Shown here: piece after piece, positions 33,420-41,884 of the stretch
How the letters are laid out: the number at the start of each line of letters is the position of its first letter
Numbering within the stretch: the first letter of the stretch is position 1
NCBI GenBank assembly: GCA_019456255.1
Contig: VRUG01000005.1
Coordinates: forward strand, 62,001-126,000
Source: Planctomycetota bacterium
GTDB lineage: Bacteria; Planctomycetota; Phycisphaerae; Sedimentisphaerales; Anaerobacaceae
Length of the DNA: 64,000 nucleotides
Reading direction: 5' to 3'
Position numbers and translations under genes: made by a program
Notes under the pieces: generated by a model
Databases searched by the model: none
What the model was told of the DNA's origin: nothing
The model's input: the letters and a program-made list of their open reading frames with translations, nothing else

Positions 33420-34661
33420 ATGGAATTTGACAGTTTATCAATACATGGCGGTTACAGAGGCGACGAAACCGGTGCGACATCGGTGCCTATTCACCAGACG
33501 GTATCGTTTGCCGGTAAAACTGCTCAGGGGTTGGCAGATGTTTTTGCCGGCAAGGCGCCCGGCTACATCTATACTCGAGTGGCAAACCCCACTACGTCAG
33601 CACTTGAGGCAAGGCTTTTGGTCCTTGAAGATGGTATCGGGTGTATTGCAACATCGAGCGGAATGGCGGCGATATCAGCTGTTGTGATGGGATTGACTCG
33701 CAACGGCGATGAGTTGGTGGCGTCGAAAGGAATTTTCGGCGGGACGGTGTCCTTGTTTGAAAATACTCTGAGCCGATTCGGCGTTAAGACAGTTTTTGTC
33801 GATGCCGCCGATGCCGACCAGGTCGAAAAAGCTGTAAACAAAAAAACGAAGCTGATATTTATCGAAACTATCGGCAACCCTAAAATGGATGTTCCTGATG
33901 TGCCAGCGATTTCGGAAATTGCGAAGAAGGCGGGGATTCCGCTTGTTGTCGATAGCACGGTGACTACTCCGGCGATTTTCAGGCCCGGCGATTTTGGTGC
34001 TGACATTGTAGTTCATTCGACGTCGAAGTTTATTAATGGTCACGGCACGGCGATTGGCGGAGCGGTAATAGATACCGGAAATTACAACTGGTCGAAGGGG
34101 CCCTTTGAGGAGATTAAAAAGGCATCTGAGAATCTCGGGCGATTGGCATTTCTCTGGTATTTGCGTAACGTGATATATCGTGACCTTGGCGGCTGTCCGG
34201 CGCCGATGAATTCGTTTTTGATGCTGCAGGGGCTTGAGACGCTCGGCGCGAGGATGAGCAGACACAGCGACAACGCCGGCAAATTAGCTGAATATCTAAA
34301 GGGACATGCGAAAGTGAAATGGGTGAATTATCCCGGCTTGAAAGATAATGAGTTTAACGGAAGGGTTGTTAAATTTTTCAAAGGCCAGGGCGGCGGCTTG
34401 CTGACTTTCGGACTCGGTGACAAGGAAAAAGCGTTTAAGTTTATTGATTCGTTAAAGCTCGCAAGGAACGTCGCTAATTTGGGTGACGCGAAAACGTTAG
34501 TGATACATCTGAGTTCGACGATCTTCCATGAATTTGATGCTGCCCAGCGAGCGGATATGGGAGTTGGTGAGGATTTGGTCAGGGTTTCGGTTGGCATCGA
34601 GGACTTTGAGGATATAAAGAAAGATTTTGAACAGGCAATTAAAAAAGCAATTGAGGATTAA
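33420..34661 (+). CDS. metY: O-acetylhomoserine sulfhydrylase-like PLP enzyme
   Basis: 413 residues of the Cys/Met-metabolism PLP family. The cofactor lysine is in VHSTSKFINGHGTAIGG; YTRVANPTTSALEARL and the C-terminal VRVSVGIEDFEDI are family motifs. MetY adds sulfur to O-acetylhomoserine (or O-acetylserine). The next three genes encode a sulfur-carrier protein, its activating enzyme and a JAMM protease, which in Wolinella supply protein thiocarboxylate to MetY. So the sulfur donor here is probably the carrier protein rather than free sulfide. The carrier gene starts 2 bp after the stop. Confidence 0.88.
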   Translation: MEFDSLSIHGGYRGDETGATSVPIHQTVSFAGKTAQGLADVFAGKAPGYIYTRVANPTTSALEARLLVLEDGIGCIATSSGMAAISAVVMGLTRNGDELVASKGIFGGTVSLFENTLSRFGVKTVFVDAADADQVEKAVNKKTKLIFIETIGNPKMDVPDVPAISEIAKKAGIPLVVDSTVTTPAIFRPGDFGADIVVHSTSKFINGHGTAIGGAVIDTGNYNWSKGPFEEIKKASENLGRLAFLWYLRNVIYRDLGGCPAPMNSFLMLQGLETLGARMSRHSDNAGKLAEYLKGHAKVKWVNYPGLKDNEFNGRVVKFFKGQGGGLLTFGLGDKEKAFKFIDSLKLARNVANLGDAKTLVIHLSSTIFHEFDAAQRADMGVGEDLVRVSVGIEDFEDIKKDFEQAIKKAIED

Positions 34662-34663
34662 AA

Positions 34664-34876
34664 ATGAAAATTGTTGTCAATGGTGAAGAATTTGAAAGTA
34701 AAGACGGCTTGACGATAAGCGAGCTTCTTGTTGAGCAGGAAGTTAAGATGCCTGACATGGTTTCGGTTGAGCTTAACGGCGAGATATTGAAACGAAGTGT
34801 GTTTGAGACAGCGTCGCTTAATGAAGGTGACAAGGTTGAGTTTCTTTACTTTATGGGGGGTGGCCAGTGGGACTGA
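34664..34876 (+). CDS. hcyS: ThiS/MoaD-like sulfur carrier protein with masked C-terminus
   Basis: 70 residues of ubiquitin-like ThiS/MoaD type (MKIVVNGEEFE, LTISELL, VSVELNGEIL, LNEGDKVEFLYFMGGG). Working carriers end in Gly-Gly; here three residues (Gln-Trp-Asp, 68-70) follow GGG (65-67). The JAMM protease encoded two genes downstream is expected to remove the tail. The thiocarboxylate would then be used by the upstream MetY and/or CysK. The name follows the Wolinella HcyS system by analogy of gene order; it could equally serve molybdopterin or thiamin synthesis. Confidence 0.8.
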   Translation: MKIVVNGEEFESKDGLTISELLVEQEVKMPDMVSVELNGEILKRSVFETASLNEGDKVEFLYFMGGGQWD

Positions 34877-35676
34877 GTGAACAACAGATAGAGCGTTACA
34901 GCCGACACATAATTTTGGAGGAGGTTGGCGGGCAGGGGCAGGAGAAACTGCTTGAGTCCAAGGTGCTGATAGTCGGGGCAGGGGGTCTCGGTGCGCCGGC
35001 GGCTTTGTATCTGGGAGCGGCGGGAATAGGGACGATAGGGCTGATTGACGCAGATAAAGTTGATTTGACTAATCTTCAAAGGCAGGTGATTCATCATACC
35101 GCCGATGTTGGTGTTGAGAAGGTCAAATCGGCAGAGAATAAAATAAACGCTATAAATCCGGATGTCACTGTCAAGACGTATCATCAGTGGGCGAAAGCTG
35201 ACAATATAAGAGAGATAGTCCGTGAATATGATTTTGTGATTGACGGTACGGATAATTTTGCGGCGAAGTTTTTGGTCAATGACGCGTGCTGGTTCGAGAA
35301 GAAGGCATATTCTCATGCGGGTATATTGCGTTTTGACGGGCAGTTGATAACGGTTGTTCCGGGGCAGAGTACTTGTTACCGCTGTATTTTCGGTTCGCCT
35401 CCTCCTGTAGGTTCGGTGCCTTCATGTTCGCAGGCCGGTGTGCTTGGAGTTTTGGCAGGCGTTATCGGTTCATTGCAGGCGACCGAAGCGATCAAGTATC
35501 TGCTTGGAATTGGTGACTTATTGACCAATACTCTTCTTACGTATAACGCGTTGAAGATGCAGTTTCGGCGGGTGAACATAAAGCGTAACCCTGACTGTAA
35601 ACTTTGCGGCAGTGAGCCTGAGATAACTGAACTGATAGATGAAGAGCAGCCTGTGTGCGATTTGGAAAAGGATTGA
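34867..35676 (+). CDS. hcyF: E1-like adenylyltransferase for the sulfur carrier (HcyF/MoeB/ThiF family)
   Basis: 269 residues, GTG start overlapping the carrier gene by 10 bp. The nucleotide site is GAGGLGAPAALYLGAAG; DNLQRQ-like segment is LTNLQRQVIHHTADVG. Two zinc CxxC pairs (CYRC, CKLC) are as in MoeB. It adenylates the carrier's C-terminal glycine before sulfur transfer. No separate moeB is seen in the molybdenum-cofactor genes downstream, so it may serve a MoaD protein as well. The rhodanese domain of larger homologues is absent. Confidence 0.9.
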   Translation: MGLSEQQIERYSRHIILEEVGGQGQEKLLESKVLIVGAGGLGAPAALYLGAAGIGTIGLIDADKVDLTNLQRQVIHHTADVGVEKVKSAENKINAINPDVTVKTYHQWAKADNIREIVREYDFVIDGTDNFAAKFLVNDACWFEKKAYSHAGILRFDGQLITVVPGQSTCYRCIFGSPPPVGSVPSCSQAGVLGVLAGVIGSLQATEAIKYLLGIGDLLTNTLLTYNALKMQFRRVNIKRNPDCKLCGSEPEITELIDEEQPVCDLEKD

Positions 35677-35678
35677 CG

Positions 35679-36086
35679 ATGTCACAATTAGTTGTTGGTA
35701 AGGAGATATTAGAACAGATGATCGCCCAGGCGAAGGTTGCGGAACCGATTGAGGCTTGCGGGATACTTGCGGGTAACGCGGGGCGGGTTGAAAAATTTTA
35801 CGAGATGACTAACGTTGATAAGAGCAGTACGCATTTTACGATGGAACCATCTGAGCAGTTTTCCGTTATGAAAGATGCACGGGCGAATGGCCTTGAGCTT
35901 CTTGCGATTTATCATAGTCATCCGCTGACACCAGCGAGGCCCTCGCAAGAGGATATTCGATATGCGCTGACGCCCGGAGCGACTTATGTTATTTTGTCGC
36001 TTAAAGATGACGAACCTGTAATTAAAGGATTTACTATTGAAAACGGTACCGCGACTGAGGTGCCTGTAGAGGTAGCAGAGGAATAA
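35679..36086 (+). CDS. hcyD: JAMM/MPN+ metalloprotease (HcyD/Mec-like)
   Basis: About 135 residues from the ATG at 35679, 2 bp after the E1 stop with AAAGGA upstream; the longer frame start at 35655 lies inside the E1 gene. The JAMM signature is complete: HSHPLTPARPSQED gives HxHx7SxxD, and the upstream Glu is in EACGIL. Known relatives trim the masked C-terminus of sulfur carriers (HcyD) or release cysteine from CysO (Mec). The masked carrier just upstream is its likely substrate. Confidence 0.9.
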   Translation: MSQLVVGKEILEQMIAQAKVAEPIEACGILAGNAGRVEKFYEMTNVDKSSTHFTMEPSEQFSVMKDARANGLELLAIYHSHPLTPARPSQEDIRYALTPGATYVILSLKDDEPVIKGFTIENGTATEVPVEVAEE

Positions 36087-36087
36087 A

Positions 36088-38379
36088 ATGAGTGAATTGA
36101 AAGAACCTATTTTGCGAATACCTGAAACAGTGAAAGATGACACCTTTGCATATCGCGATGGGGTTAAAAAATATCTTGACGGTAGCACTTCTGAGGTTGC
36201 GTTTCGAGCGTATCGTGTGCCGATGGGAATTTATGAGCAAAGGACAGTTGGTAAATTTATGGTAAGAATACGAATCGGCGCCGGGTTAGCAGCGTCTGGT
36301 CAGTTGAGACGTGTCGCTGAGCTAAGTAAAAAATATGGTAACGGGATATTGCATGTCACTACCCGTCAGGATATTCAGATTCATGAAGTGAAAATCGAAG
36401 ATACTCCGGATGTTCTTGAGAGTTTGCTTGAGGTTGGGTTGTCGCCTCGCGGGGGCGGCGGTAATACTGTTCGCAATGTTACAGCTTGTCCGGGGACCGG
36501 TGTTTGCATGAATGAAAAGTTTAACATTTCGCCGTATTCGATAGCGACAGCGGAATATTTATTGCAGGATAGAAGCTCGTTTAATCTTCCTCGGAAATAC
36601 AAGATAGTTTTTTCAGGCTGCGCCGAAGACTGCGCGTATGCGTCGGTGGCGGATTTGGGTTTCTTTGCGCATAATGAAAATGGTGAGAATGGTTTTTCTG
36701 TATATGCGGCGGGTGGTTTGGGTTCGAGTCCCGCGGTAGCGGTTAAGATAGAAGACTTTGTGCCTGCGGGAGAGGTTTTGGAGGTGGCTGAGGCTATTAA
36801 GAGGCTGTTTGATAAGCATGGTGACAGGTCGAATAAGCATAAAGCGCGGCTCCGATATGTTTTGAAGCGAATCGGTATCGAAGAATTCGTTAAGTTATAT
36901 CAGCAGGAACGTGCGGTGATTAAGAAAGAAGGTTTGAAGGGTGAGATTCCGGAATTTCGCGACGTTACAGCTGCGTATCAAAAGAGTGGTGAGAGCGGCA
37001 ACGGTGACGTTAAGGTTACTGTAAATGTGTTGCCCGAAAAAACCGAGGGGCTATTCGGGGTCAGGCTTAATCTTGACCTTGGTGACATATCGGCAGATAG
37101 TTTGGCTAAGGCCGCTGACATAGCCGATGAATTCGGCACCGGTTTGATAAGGACGACGCAATTGCAGAATCTTTTGATAACATCGGTTAGAGGAAGTGAC
37201 ATTGAAAAAATTAAATCAGCTTTGAGCGGAATCGGGATTGATGTAAGTGCCGTTGATGAGCCTAAGGTTGTTGCCTGTGCGGGTGCTTCGACGTGTAAGC
37301 TCGGATTGTGTTTGTCACGAGGATTGGCAGAGGCGATATCTGAGAAGCTTGGTGAGGCGCAGATTAGAGATAAAGGCCGCGAAGTTGTGCGGATAAGCGG
37401 ATGTCCGAATTCGTGCGGCCATCATTTTATTGCTGATATCGGATTTGAGGGTAAGGCCAAGAGAATAGACGGTAAGTTGATGCCTTTCTACGACGTTTTG
37501 GTTGGCGCAAAGACTTATGAGGGCCAGGGCAAACTCGCTGAGCGAATCGGTTCGATACCTGCCAAGAGGATACCGGATTTTGTGGCAGAGGTGTTCGCTA
37601 AGGATGTCAAAGCAGAGCAGCTTGGGGAGTTGGTTAAAAGCTATGACATCTCCTGCGGTGAGATTACGGACGACTATTATTACGATTACGGCGCGTCTGA
37701 GGCGTTTTCGCTTGCCGGCAGAGGGCCTGGTGAATGCGGTGCTGGCGTGATGGATGTGATGAGAGTTGATATCGACGAGGCCAGGCGGGCAATAAAAACG
37801 GCATCAAGGGCAGCCGATAGTGGCAAGAAGAATCAGAGTTTGTATAATGCTGTTGTCGCATCGGCGAGGGCATTGCTGGTAATATATGGATTGGAGCCTA
37901 AAAAGGACAGAGAGATTTTCGCGGCTTTCACTGAGAATCTTATTGAGCCTGGCTGGGTCAAAGCTTCGGGGCAAAAAGTTTTGGAGCAGGCGGTTGACTG
38001 GCGAATGGGTGACACCGATTCGATTGAAGAGTTGGCGCCGGAGATTAGTGAGTTGGCAGAAAGAGTGGAAGAGCTTTTCCTGTCACTTGATGCGAGTTTG
38101 AAATTTAAAGCAGAGCCTTTTGCGCAGAAGAAAGAAAGTGCCGGAGCGGAAAGTAAAAGTCATCTTGCCGATTTGCGCGGCGTTGGGTGTCCGATGAATT
38201 TTGTCAAGGCCAAGCTTGCGCTGGAGAAAATCGAAGTCGGTGAGGTTCTTGAAGTTTTAGTTGATGACGGTGAGCCGGTGAGAAATGTTCCGGCAAGTTT
38301 TGTTGCGCAGGGACAGGAAGTTTTGGAGATTAAAAATGCAGGCGAACACTTTAGTGTAAGAGTGCTTCGTAAGAAATAG
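36088..38379 (+). CDS. Sulfite/nitrite reductase fused to helical and TusA domains
   Basis: 763 residues. Residues 1 to about 520 are a siroheme-[4Fe-4S] sulfite/nitrite reductase: TRQDIQIHEV, NVTACPGTGVC with SGCAEDC, then a second half with CAGASTCKLGLC and ISGCPNSCGHHF; the second pair should bind siroheme-[4Fe-4S]. Residues about 550-680 are all-helical (SLYNAVVASARALLVIYG), resembling HEPN-type bundles. Residues about 690-763 are a TusA domain with the conserved Cys in GVGCPMNFVKAKLAL. In this operon it should reduce sulfite to sulfide. The TusA domain may catch the product sulfur and pass it to the carrier protein. Confidence 0.88.
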   Translation: MSELKEPILRIPETVKDDTFAYRDGVKKYLDGSTSEVAFRAYRVPMGIYEQRTVGKFMVRIRIGAGLAASGQLRRVAELSKKYGNGILHVTTRQDIQIHEVKIEDTPDVLESLLEVGLSPRGGGGNTVRNVTACPGTGVCMNEKFNISPYSIATAEYLLQDRSSFNLPRKYKIVFSGCAEDCAYASVADLGFFAHNENGENGFSVYAAGGLGSSPAVAVKIEDFVPAGEVLEVAEAIKRLFDKHGDRSNKHKARLRYVLKRIGIEEFVKLYQQERAVIKKEGLKGEIPEFRDVTAAYQKSGESGNGDVKVTVNVLPEKTEGLFGVRLNLDLGDISADSLAKAADIADEFGTGLIRTTQLQNLLITSVRGSDIEKIKSALSGIGIDVSAVDEPKVVACAGASTCKLGLCLSRGLAEAISEKLGEAQIRDKGREVVRISGCPNSCGHHFIADIGFEGKAKRIDGKLMPFYDVLVGAKTYEGQGKLAERIGSIPAKRIPDFVAEVFAKDVKAEQLGELVKSYDISCGEITDDYYYDYGASEAFSLAGRGPGECGAGVMDVMRVDIDEARRAIKTASRAADSGKKNQSLYNAVVASARALLVIYGLEPKKDREIFAAFTENLIEPGWVKASGQKVLEQAVDWRMGDTDSIEELAPEISELAERVEELFLSLDASLKFKAEPFAQKKESAGAESKSHLADLRGVGCPMNFVKAKLALEKIEVGEVLEVLVDDGEPVRNVPASFVAQGQEVLEIKNAGEHFSVRVLRKK

Positions 38380-38417
38380 AAAATTGTTGAACTAATCGAG
38401 TTTAGAGGGTTATTGGA

Positions 38418-39338
38418 ATGAATATCGCAAAGGATATGACGGAATTAGTTGGTAGGACGCCATTGGTGTCATTGAACCGCGTAGGCGGAGACTGCAAGGG
38501 CAAAATAGCTGGCAAGCTTGAGTATTTCAATCCCGCGAGTAGTGTTAAGGACCGAATCGGTGTTAGTATGATTCTGGCAGCGGAGCGTGACGGTAAAATT
38601 AAGCCCGGCGATACGATAGTTGAACCGACGAGCGGTAATACCGGTATTGCTTTGGCGTGGGTAGCCGCGGCAAAGGGCTATAAGATGATTCTTACGATGC
38701 CTGAATCGATGACGATAGAGCGTCGCAAGATGCTTGAGTTGCTCGGTGCAGAGCTTATTTTGACAGCGGCAGAGAAGGGTATGCCCGGCGCGATTGAAGC
38801 AGCAGGAGAAATAGTCGCAAAGACCGAAGGTGCTTTTATGCCTCAGCAGTTTGAGAATCCTGCTAACCCTCAAGTTCACAGAGAGACTACGGCAGAGGAA
38901 ATCTGGAGTGATACGGATGGTCAGATTGATATTTTTGTAGCTGGCGTAGGGACAGGCGGAACTATAACCGGTGTCAGTGACGCGCTTAAAAAGAAGAAAG
39001 ACTCGCTTGTAACGGTAGCGGTGGAGCCGGCAGCATCGGCGGTGCTGTCTGGATGTGAGCCGGGTCCGCATATGATTCAGGGTATCGGTGCAGGTTTTGT
39101 GCCGGATGTTTTGAATGCCGATTTGATTGATGAAATTGTTCAGATAGAGAACCAGGAGTCTTTCGATATGGCCAGGCGTCTCGCGCGAGAAGAGGGGATT
39201 TTGGCAGGTATATCATCTGGAGCGGCAGTGGTAGCGGCGGTCCAAGTTGCCAAGCGTAAAGAAAATGAGGGTAAGCTTGTGGTAGTGGTATTGCCTGATA
39301 CAGCTGAGCGATATTTGAGCACAGAGTTGTTTTATTAA
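38418..39338 (+). CDS. cysK: Cysteine synthase (O-acetylserine sulfhydrylase)
   Basis: 306 residues. PLP lysine in [14 protein letters not shown], the [10 protein letters not shown] loop, [13 protein letters not shown] and the SSGAAVVAA region are diagnostic of CysK. It makes cysteine from O-acetylserine and sulfide, or from protein thiocarboxylate in CysM-type variants. Length is standard. It follows the reductase fusion by 38 bp. Confidence 0.95.
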   Translation: MNIAKDMTELVGRTPLVSLNRVGGDCKGKIAGKLEYFNPASSVKDRIGVSMILAAERDGKIKPGDTIVEPTSGNTGIALAWVAAAKGYKMILTMPESMTIERRKMLELLGAELILTAAEKGMPGAIEAAGEIVAKTEGAFMPQQFENPANPQVHRETTAEEIWSDTDGQIDIFVAGVGTGGTITGVSDALKKKKDSLVTVAVEPAASAVLSGCEPGPHMIQGIGAGFVPDVLNADLIDEIVQIENQESFDMARRLAREEGILAGISSGAAVVAAVQVAKRKENEGKLVVVVLPDTAERYLSTELFY

Positions 39339-39363
39339 TAGCTAATATTTGAAGGAGACAAAA

Positions 39364-39543
39364 ATGTCTTGTGACCCGAGTCAGGAATCGATAGCAGAAG
39401 TTACGCTGAAAGTTAACGGAGCAGATGTTGAATTGAATACGTTTGTTCAAGGTTTTGTTACCGAGACTATTACCGGTATGGTCAAGTCGCTGCGAGGTGT
39501 CGATGAGGTCAAGAGTGTCAGTTTGCAAATTACTCGCAAGTAA
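39364..39543 (+). CDS. Conserved-looking small protein, unknown function
   Basis: 59 residues from the ATG at 39364, preceded by GAAGGAG with a good spacer (an earlier TTG lies inside that site and is rejected). Sequence MSCDPSQESIAEVTLKVNG then ELNTFVQGFVTETITGMVKSLRGVDEVKSVSL suggests a compact alpha/beta fold with a helix between strands. I recall similar small proteins in sulfate reducers near molybdenum-cofactor genes but no function. It sits between cysK and the mobBA fusion in the operon. Confidence 0.7.
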   Translation: MSCDPSQESIAEVTLKVNGADVELNTFVQGFVTETITGMVKSLRGVDEVKSVSLQITRK

Positions 39544-39595
39544 GTGCTTACGGGTTTAGATGGAGTTTGGAAGATTGAACAACCTTTAGGTACGA

Positions 39596-40705
39596 GTGAT
39601 GATAAAAGTGCAGGGTATGTTAATGGTTGGAGCTTTCGGCAGGGATGTCGGTAAGACCAGGCTCGCGTGTGCACTGATAGATAAGTTTTGTTCGCGGGGA
39701 AATGTAGTTGGTATAAAAGTTACAGCGATAGACCATGTCAGGGACAGTTGTCCTCGTGGTGGTGACGGCTGCGGGGTTTGTTCAGCACTTCAGGGGCCTT
39801 TTCAAATCACCGAAGAAATAGACCGCAAATCCGGCAAGGATACGTGTAAGATGCTGGCGGCGGGCGCGAAAAAAGTTTATTGGCTTAGAGTTTTGAAATC
39901 ACATCTGGACGAGGGGGTCGAGGCGTTGATGGAAGTTGTCGGCGAGGGGAGTGTTTTTGTTTGCGAATCGAATAGTTTGCGTCTCGCGGTTGAGCCTGAT
40001 GTTTTTATTCTGGTTAAGGCGGCAAAATCCGAGGACCGTAAGCCTTCGATAGAAGAGGTTATAGGTTATGCCGACAGGGTGGTGACTTTTGACGGTGAAA
40101 TTGCTGACGGCCGGTGGTCGGTGAAGAGTCGGGCGACCGCAATAATAATGGCAGGCGGTGCGAGCAGCAGGATGGGGCAGGACAAAAGTATGCTGCCCAT
40201 AGAAGGGGAGTCCATGATAGAACATATTTATGGCCAGCTTGAAGGTAATTTTAGCGAGATTATCATAAGCAGTAATGAGGCTGACAAGCATGGTTTTCTG
40301 GGTGTGAAAGTAGTTGCTGACAGGGTGACCGGGCAGGGGCCTTTAATGGGAATTGCCTCGGCATTGGAAGAATCGGCGAATGATTTGAATTTTGTATTGG
40401 CCTGTGATATACCCAGACTTGATATAGATTTCGTTAGAGGGATGTTGAGAGGGGCCGGGGATTTTGACGCGGTAATACCGAGAAGGGGCGCAGATAAAAT
40501 TGAGCCATTGTTCGGGGTTTACAATAAGAGTATTCTTGGTAATATTAATAAGGCGTTGGAAGCTGGTAAGCGGAGGGTTAGCGAGGCGTTGGAGGCGAGC
40601 AACGTTAAGTATGTTGATATAAGTGACATTGACTGGTTGACAAATATTAACACAGTTGAAGATTATCAGGGATATATTGGGAGTAGTGACAGTGATATCG
40701 TATGA
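39596..40705 (+). CDS. mobA: MobB-MobA fusion (molybdopterin-guanine dinucleotide synthesis)
   Basis: 369 residues. The N-terminal 170 residues are a MobB-like P-loop domain (GAFGRDVGKTRLA) with a loop of cysteines (SCPRGGDGCGVCSAL) unusual for MobB. From about residue 180 follows MobA: IIMAGGASSRMGQDKSML, DRVTGQGPLMGIASAL, ACDIPRLD and PLFGVY. MobA attaches GMP to molybdopterin, forming the bis-MGD cofactor of enzymes such as the formate dehydrogenase in this window. The GTG (39596) or adjacent ATG (39599) may be the start. Confidence 0.9.
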   Translation: MMIKVQGMLMVGAFGRDVGKTRLACALIDKFCSRGNVVGIKVTAIDHVRDSCPRGGDGCGVCSALQGPFQITEEIDRKSGKDTCKMLAAGAKKVYWLRVLKSHLDEGVEALMEVVGEGSVFVCESNSLRLAVEPDVFILVKAAKSEDRKPSIEEVIGYADRVVTFDGEIADGRWSVKSRATAIIMAGGASSRMGQDKSMLPIEGESMIEHIYGQLEGNFSEIIISSNEADKHGFLGVKVVADRVTGQGPLMGIASALEESANDLNFVLACDIPRLDIDFVRGMLRGAGDFDAVIPRRGADKIEPLFGVYNKSILGNINKALEAGKRRVSEALEASNVKYVDISDIDWLTNINTVEDYQGYIGSSDSDIV

Positions 40706-41867
40706 GCAGGCACTTGAGATAGTATTAGATTCGGCGCGAGTTCTCGGCAGCGAGCACGTTGAAATTGCGTGCGCGGCAAATCGGATATTAGCCGAAGATG
40801 TTAAATCCGATATTGACATGCCTCCTTTTGATAAGTCGGCGATGGATGGTTATGCGTGTCGTCGAGAGGACCTCGGCAATGAGCTTGCAATAGTTGAAGT
40901 GGTTGCAGCTGGCGCGAGCCCGACAAAAAAAATTGGGGCGAATCAATGTGCAAAGATTATGACCGGAGCGCCGGTTCCTGATGGCGCTGATTGTGTTGTG
41001 ATGGTTGAGTACACTGAAAATCCGACTGAAGATACAATGCTTTTTACCGGTAAGGATACAACTGACAATATATGTTTTCAGGGTGAGGATATAAAAAGCG
41101 GTCAGGTGGTGCTTGGCAAGGGTCTTCTCATTGAGCCTCAGCATATTGCGACACTTGCTTGTGTGGGCTGTGTCGAACCTTTAGTTTCGGTTAGGCCTAA
41201 AGTCGGCGTTATAGTGACAGGTGATGAGTTGGTGGCCCCGAAAGAGGTGCCCGAGGCTGGCCAGATAAGGGACAGCAGCAGCGGTCAGCTTTGCGCTCAG
41301 GTTGAAAGAATGGGTGCAATCGCGAATAGTTATGGTATAATCGGCGACGACAAGGAGGTGATTGACAGGGCGGTCAAAAAGGCAATATCTGAAAACGATG
41401 TTGTTTTGATTTCGGGTGGTTCCTCGATGGGTGATTATGATTTTGTGCCTGAGATATTAAAGCAAAACGGTATCGAATTGCGTTTTGAAAAGATAGCGGT
41501 CAAGCCGGGTAAGCCGACAATTTTCGGTGTTTGCGAAGATGCTTTTTGTTTTGGTATGCCCGGCAATCCGGTGTCGACGTTTGTGGTTTTCGAGATTCTT
41601 GTAAAGCAGTTCCTTTATAAGATGATGGGCCATGAGTATAAGCATCATGATATACCGATGCCTCTGGCGAAAAAACTTAAAAGGAAAAAGACCAAGCGTC
41701 AACTTTGGGTGCCGGTAGCGATAACCGATGAAGGTAAGGCATTGCAGGTTGATTATCATGGTTCTGCTGACATCAGCGCTTTGTGCGGAGCGGACGGCTT
41801 GGTGAGTATGGATGTAGGCGTATCTGAAATTGAAAAAGAAACGGTAGTTAAGGTAAGGCTAATCTAA
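40692..41867 (+). CDS. moeA: Molybdopterin molybdenumtransferase
   Basis: About 391 residues from a GTG at 40692 that has GGGAG 8 bases upstream; the frame extends up to 40656 but that overlaps mobA further. Typical motifs: PPFDKSAMDGYA, KIMTGAPVPDGADCVVMVEYT, VGVIVTGDEL, LISGGSSMGDYDFVPEIL and VKPGKPTIFG followed by GMPGNPVSTFVVFE. MoeA inserts molybdate into adenylylated molybdopterin. The C-terminal domain IV is present. Confidence 0.95.
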   Translation: MISYEQALEIVLDSARVLGSEHVEIACAANRILAEDVKSDIDMPPFDKSAMDGYACRREDLGNELAIVEVVAAGASPTKKIGANQCAKIMTGAPVPDGADCVVMVEYTENPTEDTMLFTGKDTTDNICFQGEDIKSGQVVLGKGLLIEPQHIATLACVGCVEPLVSVRPKVGVIVTGDELVAPKEVPEAGQIRDSSSGQLCAQVERMGAIANSYGIIGDDKEVIDRAVKKAISENDVVLISGGSSMGDYDFVPEILKQNGIELRFEKIAVKPGKPTIFGVCEDAFCFGMPGNPVSTFVVFEILVKQFLYKMMGHEYKHHDIPMPLAKKLKRKKTKRQLWVPVAITDEGKALQVDYHGSADISALCGADGLVSMDVGVSEIEKETVVKVRLI

Positions 41868-41884
41868 TTAGGCTTTGAGAAATT

